Assembly (NCBI GenBank): GCA_022828595.1
Contig: JAKGHH010000004.1
Span: forward strand, 55,888,422-55,952,421
Origin: Nelumbo lutea
Lineage: Eukaryota > Streptophyta > Magnoliopsida > Proteales > Nelumbonaceae
DNA: 64,000 nucleotides
Direction of reading: 5' to 3'
Each line of letters opens with the position of its first letter. Position 1 is the first letter of the stretch. Below are positions 1 through 9,957 of this stretch, in pieces. Under the pieces are notes generated by a model. That model did no database searches. It was given only the letters and a program-made list of their open reading frames with translations, and was not told the origin of the DNA. The translations under genes were made by a program, and so were the position numbers.

Positions 1-242
1 GCTTGGTTGGTAGGTGCATTTTATGCTCCGTCCTACCAATTGAAGCAATGGTAAAATATTTACCCTATTTACTTAAACCTGGATTTAGGACTTGCTCAAA
101 AAGGGGATGGCTTCAGATGAATCCTGTATTCCCTAATCATATTTCTTTACTAAGTTCACAAGAGTTGTCCCAGAACACTATTTCAATTGATTCCAAAAGA
201 GTTGAGTTTTTTTTTTAGAAGAGCAAATGCAGAAAAACACAA
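1..242 (-). repeat. 3' untranslated fragment of an Athila-like element (Z)
   Basis: Left-edge fragment with no convincing coding frame. It carries one copy of the hairpin (positions 7-39) that otherwise occurs only in the 3' untranslated regions of elements A, D1 and E, in the same orientation. I infer that it is the 3' region of another minus-strand Athila-like element, cut off by the LTR of element A at 243. The rest of that element lies outside the window. Confidence 0.45.
7..39 (-). other. Hairpin with conserved core, arms TTGGTAGG/CCTACCAA
   Basis: Perfect 8-bp arms (7-14 and 32-39) around a 17-nt core that starts TGCATTTTATGCTCC. The same core occurs at 2246-2325, 22491-22586 and 48932-49108 with quite different arms. 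The core itself can form GCAT-TTT-ATGC. Confidence 0.8.
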
Positions 243-1803
243 TGACGGGTTGTCGAAGCCCTCAAAATTAATGCTAGTTCCACAATAAATTTGTAGTAGT
301 AGTGGTACTAGGTCGAATCCCACCGAGAGCTAGGTAAATAATTTCTTAGTCGAGTGTGCAATATAAAGAGTGAGAAAATTAAATAATTAAAATTCAAAAA
401 GAATCAAGAAAGCAATATCAACTTAAGAGAAATCAGTCTTACCGAATTCTGATTCAAGAGTTTGGATTTAATCAATTGGTATCAATCCTAGGTAGACTTC
501 GACAATCTTGCAATTCAAGCATTTAACCTTAGATTTATTAGGATAGACATAATAAACCTTGTGTTTTCCTAAATCAGCTAACCAAACCCAGCATTCAATC
601 AACACTTGTCACTAATCAACTGGGTACGATAGCACTCCATATTAACTAGTGATAGCATTAAACTTTGTGAAAACAGTTAAACCAAAATAAAAATAATTGA
701 GATAGCTGCAATTATCGAATCTTGTTCCATTAATTCCCTTTAGGTTAAAACATGTCAATACATTGGTCAAAGGTTGTCACGAACAATTGACCCAAAAAGA
801 TATTAACCTAATTGCTACTTGTACCACTATTTGTGACAATTACGGATCACCGAACCATGGATAACTATAGGAAAATCAATATTAATTAATTTGTCAGACT
901 AATTAGCATTAACATCCATAGAGAATAAGCACAAGAATCAATGAATACTTGAATTAAAAAGAAAGAACTTGAATTAAATACTAAACCTCACGATGACACA
1001 ATCGAACATCCCCCCTTGAACTAGAAAAGAAAAGCTTAACTGCTCATGATTTTCGAATCCTCCATGCTTTGCTTCTCAGAAGGCCGAACTGATCTTTCTT
1101 GATTGATCGAGTTGCTTGATGCTTGATTGATGGATTTTTTTGATTGATTGAGTGTTGGTGAGGATAGTCCGCCCCCCTTTATATAGTAGAGGAAGAGGGC
1201 TGTTTTCCAACTCCTTTTAGGAGATTAACCTCAATTAAGAAAGTCCTGATCTGTTTTGAACTAATCCTATTCTATCTTCTATCAAGTGATCTAATCTCAA
1301 TCATCTTATCTTTCTAGGATTACATTCAAAACATAAATCTAATAAGACTCTCTTTCTGGAGATTACATTTGAAATTGGGACTCTTGGCTTTTGAATTCGA
1401 GTTGGGATGCTTTAATAACTTGGGCTGATACAAGGCTCTTCTGCGAATTGGGCTTCAGTTGCGAAATGGGCTTTGCTGCGAACTTGCTCCAATTTTGGGC
1501 CGATTTCGTCTTTGATGTGGACCGAATCTGTCAAAACCCAAAACATAAATGTTGTGGGTCTATCCCTCATATTTCCATTACATATTGAATTATCCAAATC
1601 AGAGTCCGGAATAGAGAGTTATTCCCTAATTACTGAATGGTGTCGAAACTGTGCAGAATCATCCGATTAGCCTTGTTTTTTTCCAATCACCTTCTTGCTT
1701 GCCTTGAATCGAAATACAAGAGTAATGAGTCCAATTAAGTGCTAAATTAATGAAAAAGAGTGAATATTTGGGGATAAAAATATGGTACTTTTTAGTCTCA
1801 TCA
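243..1803 (-). repeat. 3' LTR of element A (Athila-like, E-type)
   Basis: Read on the minus strand it starts TGATGAGACT at 1803 and ends CAACCCGTCA at 243, about 1.56 kb. It is followed on its right by the polypurine tract of element A, which fixes it as the 3' LTR. It is clearly homologous along its length to the LTR at 46948-48470 (same ends, same order of blocks). A TATA-like CTATATAAAGG lies at about 1176-1186. It differs strongly from the other LTR of the same element (5670-6529). No matching 5-bp target duplication flanks the pair (CACAA on the left, CCTAC on the right). Confidence 0.85.
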
Positions 1804-1845
1804 AATCCCCCCACACTTAAACTTTGTCCATCCTCGGGCATGGCA
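1804..1845 (-). promoter_or_regulatory. LTR-proximal polypurine tract and stem-loop of element A
   Basis: On the minus strand the tract TTAAGTGTGGGGGGATT abuts the LTR start TGATGAG. It would prime plus-strand DNA synthesis. A stem-loop sits directly upstream: TGTCC (1825-1829) pairs with GGGCA (1836-1840), one pair being G-T. This is a decayed version of the perfect stem at 48490-48509 in element E. Confidence 0.75.
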
Positions 1846-2245
1846 AAACTCAAGCAAAACAAAAGAAACTACCTACTGATTTTTAATCTCTCTTTTTCTC
1901 AACATAAGGCCTGATCCATTGAATGCTTCAGTCCAGACTTGGTAATCTTCCCATTTTCATTTCTTTCTCCCTTTTATCTTGTCAAAGAGTGATCCCAAAT
2001 CACCATTCATCATGATCCCAGGTTAAATCAACAATAAAGAAAATAAGCCTTTCACTGACTGAACATTCTCAGACTAAACAAGCACTCATTGTTTTAACAA
2101 ACCAATGCAGCCAGATTCAAATACCTTCCTTTGTTTCTTAGGTCAAAATAGTGTATGTTATTGCCATAAGCTTGCTTATGTATCACATCTCCACCACTTA
2201 GCATGGAATTCAAGGATCTGAAGGTGAGAATGGGGTTGGGGTTCT

Positions 2246-2325
2246 AGGGTGAGTGCATTTAATGCTCCATCTCACCCTTTCCTTTCGCTTCTAGATGTGA
2301 GTGCATTTTATGCTCCATCTCACAT
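2246..2325 (-). repeat. Two tandem core hairpins in element A
   Basis: First copy: arms AGGGTGAG (2246-2253) and CTCACCCT (2271-2278). Second copy: arms ATGTGAG (2295-2301) and CTCACAT (2319-2325). Both enclose the 17-nt core TGCATTTNATGCTCCAT. Repeat spacing is about 48 bp. The outer arm bases differ between copies but remain paired. Confidence 0.85.
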
Positions 2326-2345
2326 TAGTCATGACTTTTTTTTTA

Positions 2346-2349
<4 letters not shown>

Positions 2350-2422
<73 letters not shown>
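2350..2422. repeat. (TA)n microsatellite
   Basis: About 36 uninterrupted TA units directly beside the hairpin repeats of element A. Element E lacks it at the matching place (49109 onward), so it expanded in A only. Confidence 0.95.
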
Positions 2423-2425
<3 letters not shown>

Positions 2426-2805
2426 ACACAAGAATCACAAGGGCATCACCATTCTGATCCATGAACTCATTAACGTGGCCTCAACATGTCTGACATAGCA
2501 AGTTCTAGAATAATCAAATCGAGTTTGATAGACATTTAAGAGAAACTTAAGCACACACTCGTGCGGGTTAAATTTGTATGCATCTTGCCTATTGATCATT
2601 TAAAATAATGAGGTACCTTATGCAGCCAAAAGTTCCAATTAGTCATGCTTGCATCCTATCCTGTCTATACAACCTAAGCACAAAATTCCTAATAGTTTGA
2701 AATAATTCAAGGATAAGTTTCTAGGGAGCAGAAACTTTAAAAGGCAAGGTTAAGAAGTGATGAATGAAGCATGTAGAGTTATCCCAAGAGTTATGAGTTT
2801 CCCCT

Positions 2806-2846
2806 AATCCCCCCACACTTAAGGTATACATTGTCCCCAATGTATA
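2806..2846 (-). promoter_or_regulatory. Internal polypurine tract and stem-loop of element A
   Basis: A second tract (2806-2822), the same 17-nt sequence as the one at the LTR, lies about 1 kb upstream of it and just after the integrase gene. Next to it is a perfect 9-bp stem, TATACATTG (2825-2833) and CAATGTATA (2838-2846), with a 4-nt loop. Elements D1, E and F have the counterpart at 23093, 49509 and 54503. Confidence 0.75.
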
Positions 2847-2989
2847 TGATTATGCATACGATAGAAGGATTTAAGGGAACTTCCCTGAATGCCTTGTTGA
2901 GATTCTTCGAATGTGAAATCAGCTACTAAACACGACCATGTTCCTAAAATTGAAAACAATAACTGAACAAAAAATAACCACACACAGTG

Positions 2990-4281
2990 GGTTGCCTCCC
3001 ACAAGCACAATTGATTAACGTCGTTATGCTCGACGGCCTCCTTTGCTTCCTTCAATCGATGCCCATTCACCTTGAAAATCTTTCCTATCTTGAGACTTTT
3101 GATCTCTACTGCACCATAAGGAAATACATTAGTAACAACAAATGGGCCCATCCACCTGGAACGCAACTTACTAGCATGAGTTGGAGTCAAGAATTGTATA
3201 ATAAAACCTTTTGTCCAATTATAAATTATTTTCTTAAAAGCAAATTATCATGGAACAATTTGGTTTTCTCTTTGTAGATTCTCAAATTCTCATATGCTTC
3301 TAACCGCAACTCCTCCAATTCTTGCAATTGGAGCTTTCTTGCCTTGCTAGTTTCTTCCATGTCCATATTGTAGCGTTTGATTACCCAATAGGCCTTATGC
3401 TTGATTTCGATTGGCAAGTGACAAGGTTTGCCAAAAATTAACCTACAAGGAGACATCCCTATTGGTGTTTTGTATGCGGTTCGGAATGCCCAAAGTGCGT
3501 CATCTAGACGTAGGCTCCAATCCTTTCTACCTGGGTTCACCGTCTTCTCTAAAATGGACTTAACCTCTCGATTGGAAACCTCAGCTTGTCCATTTGTCTG
3601 GGGGTGATCGGCAATGGTGATTTGGTGATGCACCCCATACTTTTTCAGCAAGACTTCAACAAATCTATTGCAGAAGTAGGTCCCTTGATCATTTATGATG
3701 GCTCGAGGAATACCAAACCTACTAAAAATGTTAGATTTGATAAAACCTACAACACACTTAGAATCATCAGTTCTGGTGGCTTTTGCTTCCACCCATTTTG
3801 AGACATAATCAATTGCCAAAAGTAGGTAAACAAAACCACAAGAGGGAGGAAAGGGTCCCATAAAATCAATACCCCAAACATCAAAGATTTCGCAAATAAG
3901 AATGGGGGTTTGGGGCATCTCGTTTCTGCGAGACAATGCACCTGTTTGTTGGCATCTTTCACACTTTTTACAAAACAAGTATGCATCACTAAATAAGGTT
4001 TCCCAATACAACCCACTATCTAAGACCTTTTGACCAGTTCTTTTTGGCCCAAAATGACCACCACAAGCATAATTATGAAAAAAAATTAAAATCGATATAT
4101 GCTCATTTTTAGGGACACATCTCTTAATCACTTGATCGGAGCAAAATTTCCACAGATAGGGTTCATCCCAAACATAATACTTTTCCTCATATCTGATTTT
4201 ATTCTTCATTGACTTGTTGAGATAATTAGGCAAAATTCCAGTGACCAAGTAATTCACGATATCAGCATACCAAGGGACCAT
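2990..4281 (-). pseudogene. Integrase of element A (Ty3/gypsy, Athila type), frameshifted
   Basis: The integrase inserts the cDNA into the genome. The 351-codon open frame 3226-4281 holds the HHCC zinc-binding region (HNYACGGHF, then CKKCERC), followed by the catalytic core with all three acidic residues in context: [17 protein letters not shown] and [11 protein letters not shown]. The C-terminal DNA-binding part ([21 protein letters not shown]) continues in another frame at about 2990-3190, so a frameshift lies near 3200-3230. The core thus looks intact and the tail is broken. RNase H lies directly upstream and the internal polypurine tract downstream. Similar integrases lie at 43959-45150 (D2) and 49690-51085 (E); the E copy is the nearest relative. 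Confidence 0.9.
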
Positions 4282-4635
4282 ACCTTTTATGTGGAACAGC
4301 TGCTCGTCCGGAAAAAAAACTCAGAGATGGGTGGGGAGTCTTCATCTTTTACCAACCTGCTTAGATGGTCTGCCACCAAGTTTTCAGCTCCCCTTCGATC
4401 CTTGATTTCCAAATCAAACTCTTGGAGAAAAAGTATCCACCTTATCAGCCTCGGTTTTGACTCCTTTTTCACCAGCATGTATTTCAAAGCTGCATGATCA
4501 GAAAATACAATCATTTAGAGCCAAGAAAATATGATTGAAATTTATCTAAAGCAAAAACAATTGCTAATAGCTCCTTTTCGGTGGTCGTGTAGTTGCGTTG
4601 TGCAACATTCAGTGTTCTCGAAGCATAGTAGATGA
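4282..4635 (-). pseudogene. RNase H fragment of element A
   Basis: RNase H removes RNA from the RNA-DNA hybrid during reverse transcription. Visible on the minus strand are [26 protein letters not shown], then after a frameshift near 4515 [14 protein letters not shown] and the end block [17 protein letters not shown]. The fragment starts abruptly at about 4635, where the sequence changes from gag to RNase H. The protease and the whole RT domain that should precede it are missing. Element E keeps the full RT-RNase H order at 51086-52137. Confidence 0.85.
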
Positions 4636-5390
4636 GAATTGGCCACTATATTTGCAATCAGATTTCTCACCGCCTCGGGAGTTTTATCTACTAAAGCTCC
4701 TCCACTAGCAACATCAATCATGCTCTTATCAGTGGATTGAAGACCCTCATAGAAATACTGGATAAGTAGTTGCTCACTGATTTGATGATGGGGGCAGCTT
4801 GCACATAATTTCTTAAAACGTTCCCAGTATTCATGTAGGGATTCCCCGTTGTATTGCCTTATACCGCAAATTTCTTTTCTGATATTGGCCACCCTTGAAG
4901 CTGGGAAGTACTTCTCTAAGAATAGCCTCTTCATCTCGTTCCATGTGGTAACACTCCAAGAGGGTAGATAATAGAGCCAATCCTTAGCCGAATCCTTCAG
5001 AGAAAACAGAAATGCTTTCAATTTGATTTGTTCTTCAGTCACCCCTGTGGGTTTCATACTTGTGCATACCACATGCATCTTCTTCAAATGCTTGTGAGGA
5101 TCCTCACCTACAAGACCGTGAAAAGTGGGCAAGAGATGTATCAGCTTAGATTTCAATTCAAAATTAGCATCAATATCTAAAGCAAGAAAAGTTATGCATA
5201 AGGGTTGCTAATTCAAATCAGGTGCAGCATGCTCTTTCAAGGTTCGATTTCCAACCATGATGTCCTCCTCTCTTAAATCAGAACCGTTAACAGACTGGGA
5301 CTCAAGATCTGGATCGTTCTCTTCAGAATGACTCCGAGCTTCCTTCCTTAACCTGCACAAAGTCCCCTCTATTTCTAGATCGTACTGCAA
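4636..5390 (-). pseudogene. gag of element A (Athila type), one stop, C-terminus deleted
   Basis: Gag forms the virus-like particle. The conserved retrotransposon gag region is visible in 4640-5156: FHGLVGEDPHKHLKKM, LKDSAKDWLYYLPSWSVTTW, FLEKYFPASRVANIRKEI and GESLHEYWERFKKLCASCPH. The N-terminal part (5208-5390) ends LKEHAAPDLN, where a TAG stop (5208-5210) stands in place of the expected glutamine; the frame continues beyond it. The end of gag, its zinc knuckle and the protease are lost at the 4636 junction. I cannot identify the true start codon. The leader between 5391 and 5640 is A-rich and has no clear frame. Confidence 0.85.
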
Positions 5391-5640
5391 TTCACCTTGC
5401 TTAGAGAATCAAGTTACAGGCATAAATCAAGGGAACCCTAATAAACTATGAACGACTAACCATAACACAAATAAAAAAAATAAAAAAAAAATCTAGAATG
5501 ATTAAATAAATAAATAAATGAATAAAACATAAAATACTCTACGCTAAAACACAAACAATCAAAGTGATCTCTAATTTTTTTTTCAAACGTTCAGAAATAA
5601 AATAATGATCACAAGAAGCACAAAAAACTGATTAGAAAAA

Positions 5641-5659
5641 CTCCCCGGCAACGGCGCCA
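5641..5659 (-). promoter_or_regulatory. Primer-binding site, tRNA-Asp type (element A)
   Basis: The minus strand reads TGGCGCCGTTGCCGGGGAG, complementary to the 3' end of plant tRNA-Asp. tRNA-Asp priming is typical of Athila-type elements. It lies 10 nt inside the 5' LTR end at 5670. Confidence 0.9.
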
Positions 5660-5669
5660 AAATTTGGCA

Positions 5670-6529
5670 TGCTGTCTTAGGAACCCAAAAATAAAACCTA
5701 TACTCATAAAAATTAAATGCACTAGTGTGAGTAAGGACCATTCCCATAGTGAGTATCTAACCTAATTTATGTGTTGCGTGAACAAAGATGGAGGGGGGGT
5801 TGAATGTAACTAAAACCATAACTAAACGAAAGAAAATCAGAATTAAAAAGAATGCGATTTAAATGGGAAACAAGGCGATTCAAAGTGCTAAGACTAATCA
5901 AAAGAATGAATCTTGGTCTAGGATAACATCCACCATCATTTCCTAATGGGATAATGATTAATTTGGATCTAATCTTATCCTTATCTCTAAACAAAAATCC
6001 TTAACTAAGATGGACTCTAACTCTTTCTTTCTTTTTTTTTTTATTTTTAAAAATACAACAAGAATTTGAATCTAATAAGACTCTTTGATGATTCAGCCTC
6101 TATCTCAGCCGAATCCTACACTCTCTTGCATTCTAAACTCGTGATGGGCTTCTTCAACGAACTAGGCTTTGCTACAGGCTTCTTTCAGCCCAAATCGTGA
6201 TTTCCAATGCAGTTGTAGAAAATTCGGGCCTGATTTTGACCTCGATGCAATCTGTATTTATCAAAACTAAAATGAGGTGTAGATATTTTCCTTATCTTTC
6301 CAAAGCATCTTGAATCATCTCAATCGGAGTCCGGATGGGAGAGTTATGCCCAAATTACCACGCGACGCTGAAACTATGCAAAATTACCCGATTAGCCTTG
6401 TTTTTTCACCTAACGCCTTCTTTCGTGCCCTAAATCGAAATATAAGAATAGTGAATCCAATTAGGAATTAAATAAGTATAAAAAACTATTTATTAAGGGA
6501 TAAAAATATGATAATTTTCATTCTCATCA
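5670..6529 (-). repeat. 5' LTR of element A (F-type)
   Basis: On the minus strand it runs from TGATGAGAAT (6529) to AAGACAGCA (5670), 860 bp. Its end and its start match the 3' LTR of element F (55993-57400), not the 3' LTR of its own element, and it is shorter than F's LTR by internal loss. It ends on the right directly against Tat-element sequence at 6530. The mismatch with the LTR at 243-1803 is discussed in the findings. Confidence 0.8.
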
Positions 6530-7401
6530 CCTACGCCAAGCAATTGAACATCTTGGGGCTAACCCCCAAGAAGCCGAAGTAGAATGAAACCCTTGCCTTC
6601 ACAGACGAGGACCTGAAGGGGGTCATGGTCCCCCATGAGGATGCGCTTGTGGTTTCAGCTGTCATTGCAAATTTTTGGTGAGGAGGATCTTTGTAGACAG
6701 TGGCTCCTCGACCGACATCTTTTTCTACAAAGCATTCAAGAAGATGAAACTAGCGCCCAAGTGCCTCCAACCTGCCGACGTCCCCCTCATTGGCTTCTCT
6801 CACAAAATAGTTCAGCTAGAGGGAAGAATCACCCTACCAGTCATGGTAGAGACAAAACCTCGGTAGGTGATGAGGATGACTAAGTTTATAATCATGAGGA
6901 TTGGCTGCCCCTACAATGCCATCGTTGGGAGACTGGCCCTTCATGTGCTCAAGGCAGCCATCTCCTCCTACCACCTCAACCTCAAGTTCCCCACTGAGCA
7001 CAGCGTCAGAGTCATTCAGGGGGATCAACAAGTAGCTCGTCGTGCTATGTGGCTGCACTGAAGGGAAAGAACAAAGAAACATTGACACTTGAGGGCCTTG
7101 ACCTCAGAGAATAGCCAACCGACCGAGGACCTCATCTTGGTTCCCCTAGACGAGGCCGAGCCCGAAAAAACAACCTGCATCAAGTCCAACCTTCCCCCAG
7201 AGGGCCTATCCGAACTGGTAAGTTACCTTAGAATTAATGCCGATGTCTTTTCTTGGTCTACCACTAAAATGCCTAGAATTGACCCTTCGGTCATTACTCG
7301 CAGGTTGAGTGTGGACCCAAGCTCTAGGCTAATTCAACAAAGAAAGAGGAACTTTGCACCGAAGCGTTGGAGGCCATAGGAGAGGAAGTTGACAAGCTAC
7401 A
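6530..7401 (+). pseudogene. Protease and RT leader of Tat-lineage element H1
   Basis: Plus-strand remnant of a Ty3/gypsy polyprotein. The aspartic protease active site is visible as FVDSGSSTDIFF (about 6687), followed by a typical protease C-terminal block, GCPYNAIVGRLALHVLKA (from about 6903). The linker to RT includes LVSYLRINADVFSW (7221-7262). At least two frameshifts and several stops break it. It ends at 7401 exactly where the LTR of B1 starts, and the same polyprotein resumes at 16162. The left end is cut at 6530 by element A. Gag is missing here. Confidence 0.85.
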
Positions 7402-8882
7402 TGGTGTGTCAGAAAACGTGTCGTTAACCACTTCGGAACACTAATTTTAATATTTATAATTTTATTCTAATTCTCAAACAAATACTAACATAGTAAATGG
7501 GTGAGAATGGGTCATATCCATAGGGAAGCAAGTGAAAAATTAATATATACATAGATCCAGACAAGAAATGCAATTGGAAATGGCAAAAAATATGAAAATA
7601 AAGTCTATTATTGCTAAAATTAAATGTTTTGAATTTAAAAAAGACAATAAATAAAACTAGAATTTAATAAAGTATGAGAATCAACAAAGGAAATAAAAGA
7701 AATAAATAAAAAAAACAACCCAGAATCCAGATCTGGTGGCGATAGCTGCAGATCAACCAAACAACTTGTCAAAACTCCTCCTGACAAGAACCGGGCGTTC
7801 GTCCTTTCTATAACCCTCGAACCCATCAAGACACCTTAGGCTTGAACCGAACAAATGTTTAGATCTACAAAACAGAGAAACAAACAAGAATTACATCTAA
7901 AAGATTGCAGAAATAATAAAAAAAAAAAGAAAAGAAAAGAATGGTTGATTAGATCCAGTGGCTGTAGTTGCAGAATGGTTGAATAACTTGCTGGAACCAA
8001 TCCTGACAAGATCTGGGCATCCTCCCCTTCTACAACCCTTGAAATCCTCAAAAAACCTTAGCCTTGTTAACTGAGTGAATTGACCAACCCCTTCTACAGG
8101 GCCCTTGTGACCCTTTTTATAGAGAAGGGTTGACACAACTGGAAATAAGGAGAAAAATGGGGGGTGGCAGCTGGGATTTAACAAAGTTAGGGATGCCCTA
8201 GGGTTTCTAATAGAGGGCTAAGATGGTTTTGAGGTGATCCTATGGCTGAAAATGGAAGGAGAGGGCACCCAATATTATGTATGGGTGAGATTTGGGCACC
8301 TAGAAATGGAGGGTGTAGATTAGAACATCTAGGGTTGAAGGGTTAAGATTAAAAGAATAGGTGGTGCCCTAGATTGAATGGTTGGGATATAAGATGGAGG
8401 GAGTGGCTGAGATTTGTAGGTGAGGGGCTGAATGGTGAGGATTAGTAGAATAGGTGGAGATTAAACACCTAAAATGAGTGGTTGAGATTAAAAGAGGTGA
8501 AGGGTGGAGATTAAACACCTAGGGGGGGCTAGGGTTTGCTAAGAGTGAAAAGATTAGGTTAAAAAGGCTCCCTAGGGTTTGCTAAGGAGAGGGGAGCATG
8601 GTAATACAATAGGATGGGCGCCAACTGGGTTTAGTAGATAAGAGGCTCCCTCCTGTTCTCAGTTCTTTACTAAAACACCCCCTCTCTCATCTGGTCTTCG
8701 CACCAACTCCCCAAAATTGCACTTCAGCCTAGAAAACTTCACAGTTTTCTTCATAATTTGCACAAAGACCCTCAAAGGTCACATAATTGATTTTAATTGG
8801 GAAAATGGTACACTTTGACTATTCTAAAGTTGAAAATACCCCTGAATTGATGTCCTTAAGGCATCAAACTACAGGGTTATCA
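7402..8882 (-). repeat. 3' LTR of element B1
   Basis: Minus strand TGATAACCCTG (8882) to TCTGACACACCA (7402), 1,481 bp. It keeps a block (about 8160-8640) that the other LTR of B1 has lost. A TATA-like CTATAAAAAGGG lies near 8110-8122. The same LTR family occurs at 13249-16161, 17445-19225, 38485-41923, 43165-43920 and 58454-61873. Confidence 0.9.
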
Positions 8883-8920
8883 CACCCCCTAACTTAAACA
8901 TTGCTAGTCCCTTAGCAATG
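8883..8920 (-). promoter_or_regulatory. LTR-proximal polypurine tract and stem-loop of B1
   Basis: Tract TTAAGTTAGGGGGTG (8883-8897) abuts the LTR. Right beside it is a perfect 8-bp stem, CATTGCTA (8899-8906) and TAGCAATG (8913-8920), loop GTCCCT. The arms share no sequence with the equivalent stems in D1, E or F, but the position and the purine-rich loop (minus strand AGGGAC) are alike. Confidence 0.8.
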
Positions 8921-9221
8921 CAGCCTTAAAATTACACTGAGTATATATATAGATCTTTTCCATTACAAGGTCATCCCTAACAGAATTAATCAAGCATCCT
9001 GATTCCAACATTCTCAAACTCTATATAGATCGGTATTGGGCTTTAGGGGTAAAACTGTCTTATTTTGAATATCACTGAAACATGTTTTAAAAATCTTATT
9101 TACCCTTCCATTTGCAAACTGTCTTGATAAGATGAGATTGATTTTAAAATCAAATAGGTATTCTTGTTATTTATAACAACAGATTTCTACCCTTGAACTT
9201 ATTTTTATTGTTAGCTTTCAC

Positions 9222-9361
9222 CGTTTTATGTGAATTTCGACACTTGACTTAGGTGAAGAGACCCAATTACTAAGTGTTAGGAAAGTGTCTTTAGCATTCC
9301 CTTTTCCGTTTGACGTGAATCTTGACACTTGAATTAGGTGAAGAGACCCGGTTACTAAGTC
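9222..9361 (-). repeat. Tandem duplication with unit of about 84 bp
   Basis: Two copies (about 9222-9278 and 9305-9361) share CGACACTTGA or TGACACTTGA, TTAGGTGAAGAGACCC and TTACTAAGT in the same order. Confidence 0.75.
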
Positions 9362-9381
9362 TAGGGTGTCCATTGACCTTT

Positions 9382-9384
<3 letters not shown>

Positions 9385-9421
<37 letters not shown>
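9385..9421. repeat. (TC)n microsatellite
   Basis: About 18 uninterrupted TC units in the 3' untranslated region of B1. Confidence 0.95.
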
Positions 9422-9428
<7 letters not shown>

Positions 9429-9765
9429 CAATACTGTTCAGGGTAGTCCACTATCTCTTAACACTTTGAAGAATTTTGTCTAATTTCTCAATCTTTCTTT
9501 TCCTATAATGACAGGGGCAAACTTGGGAGTATTTTCTAATTTCTAAATGGTTTCGACAATATTCAAACAAGACCAATTTTTGACTCCTATCACTTGTTAC
9601 CAATTTCTACAAAATTCAATATTCTTTTATCAGTTTCCTTAACTTTTTTTTTTGTTTAGGAATCTCTTTTAATGGAAAATTTTAAAAATTTTAGTGAAAT
9701 TTTAATTCTCCATCTTTAAAGGCTTAGCTTCACAATTTTTTTTTCATTTTTTCTCTCTCTTTCCT

Positions 9766-9797
9766 CACCCCCAACTTAAATTCCATTGTCCCTAATG
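9766..9797 (-). promoter_or_regulatory. Internal polypurine-like tract of B1
   Basis: Minus strand TTTAAGTTGGGGGTG (9766-9780) close to a short CATT/AATG stem with the loop TAGGGACA. It is placed after the gag-protease gene, as the internal tracts of A, D1, E and F are placed after their integrase genes. The stem is weak here (4 bp). Confidence 0.5.
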
Positions 9798-9957
9798 TCA
9801 TGACTAGAATGATGCAAAGAAGATTTGGGCTAAAGGGAACAACGGGTAGGGTTTTCCTAAGGGGTTTAAGGTATACCACCTGGTCTTGAATCAAGAAAAT
9901 AAAATAAAAAAACATCTAATCCTAAAATTAATTGAAAAAATTACATTGGGTTGCCTC

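Larger units (their letters stand above)
1846..2805 (-). other. 3' untranslated region of element A
   Basis: About 1 kb without a coding frame, between two polypurine-tract modules. It holds two core hairpins (2246-2325) and a TA microsatellite (2350-2422). The remaining sequence is similar in order and content to 48510-49508 of element E, so it belongs to the element and is not an insertion. Confidence 0.7.
8921..9765 (-). other. 3' untranslated region of B1
   Basis: About 850 bp without a credible coding frame. It contains an imperfect tandem duplication (9222-9361) and a TC repeat (9385-9421). It lacks the TGCATTTTATGCTCC hairpins seen in A, D1 and E. Confidence 0.65.

Noticed and set aside
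2249..2498. Overlapping short frames with long Tyr/Ile runs
   Set aside because: Translation of the TA microsatellite and hairpin repeats.
5641..5659. tRNA-Asp gene piece
   Set aside because: Only the 18-19 nt complementary to the tRNA 3' end are present, at an LTR edge; it is a primer-binding site.
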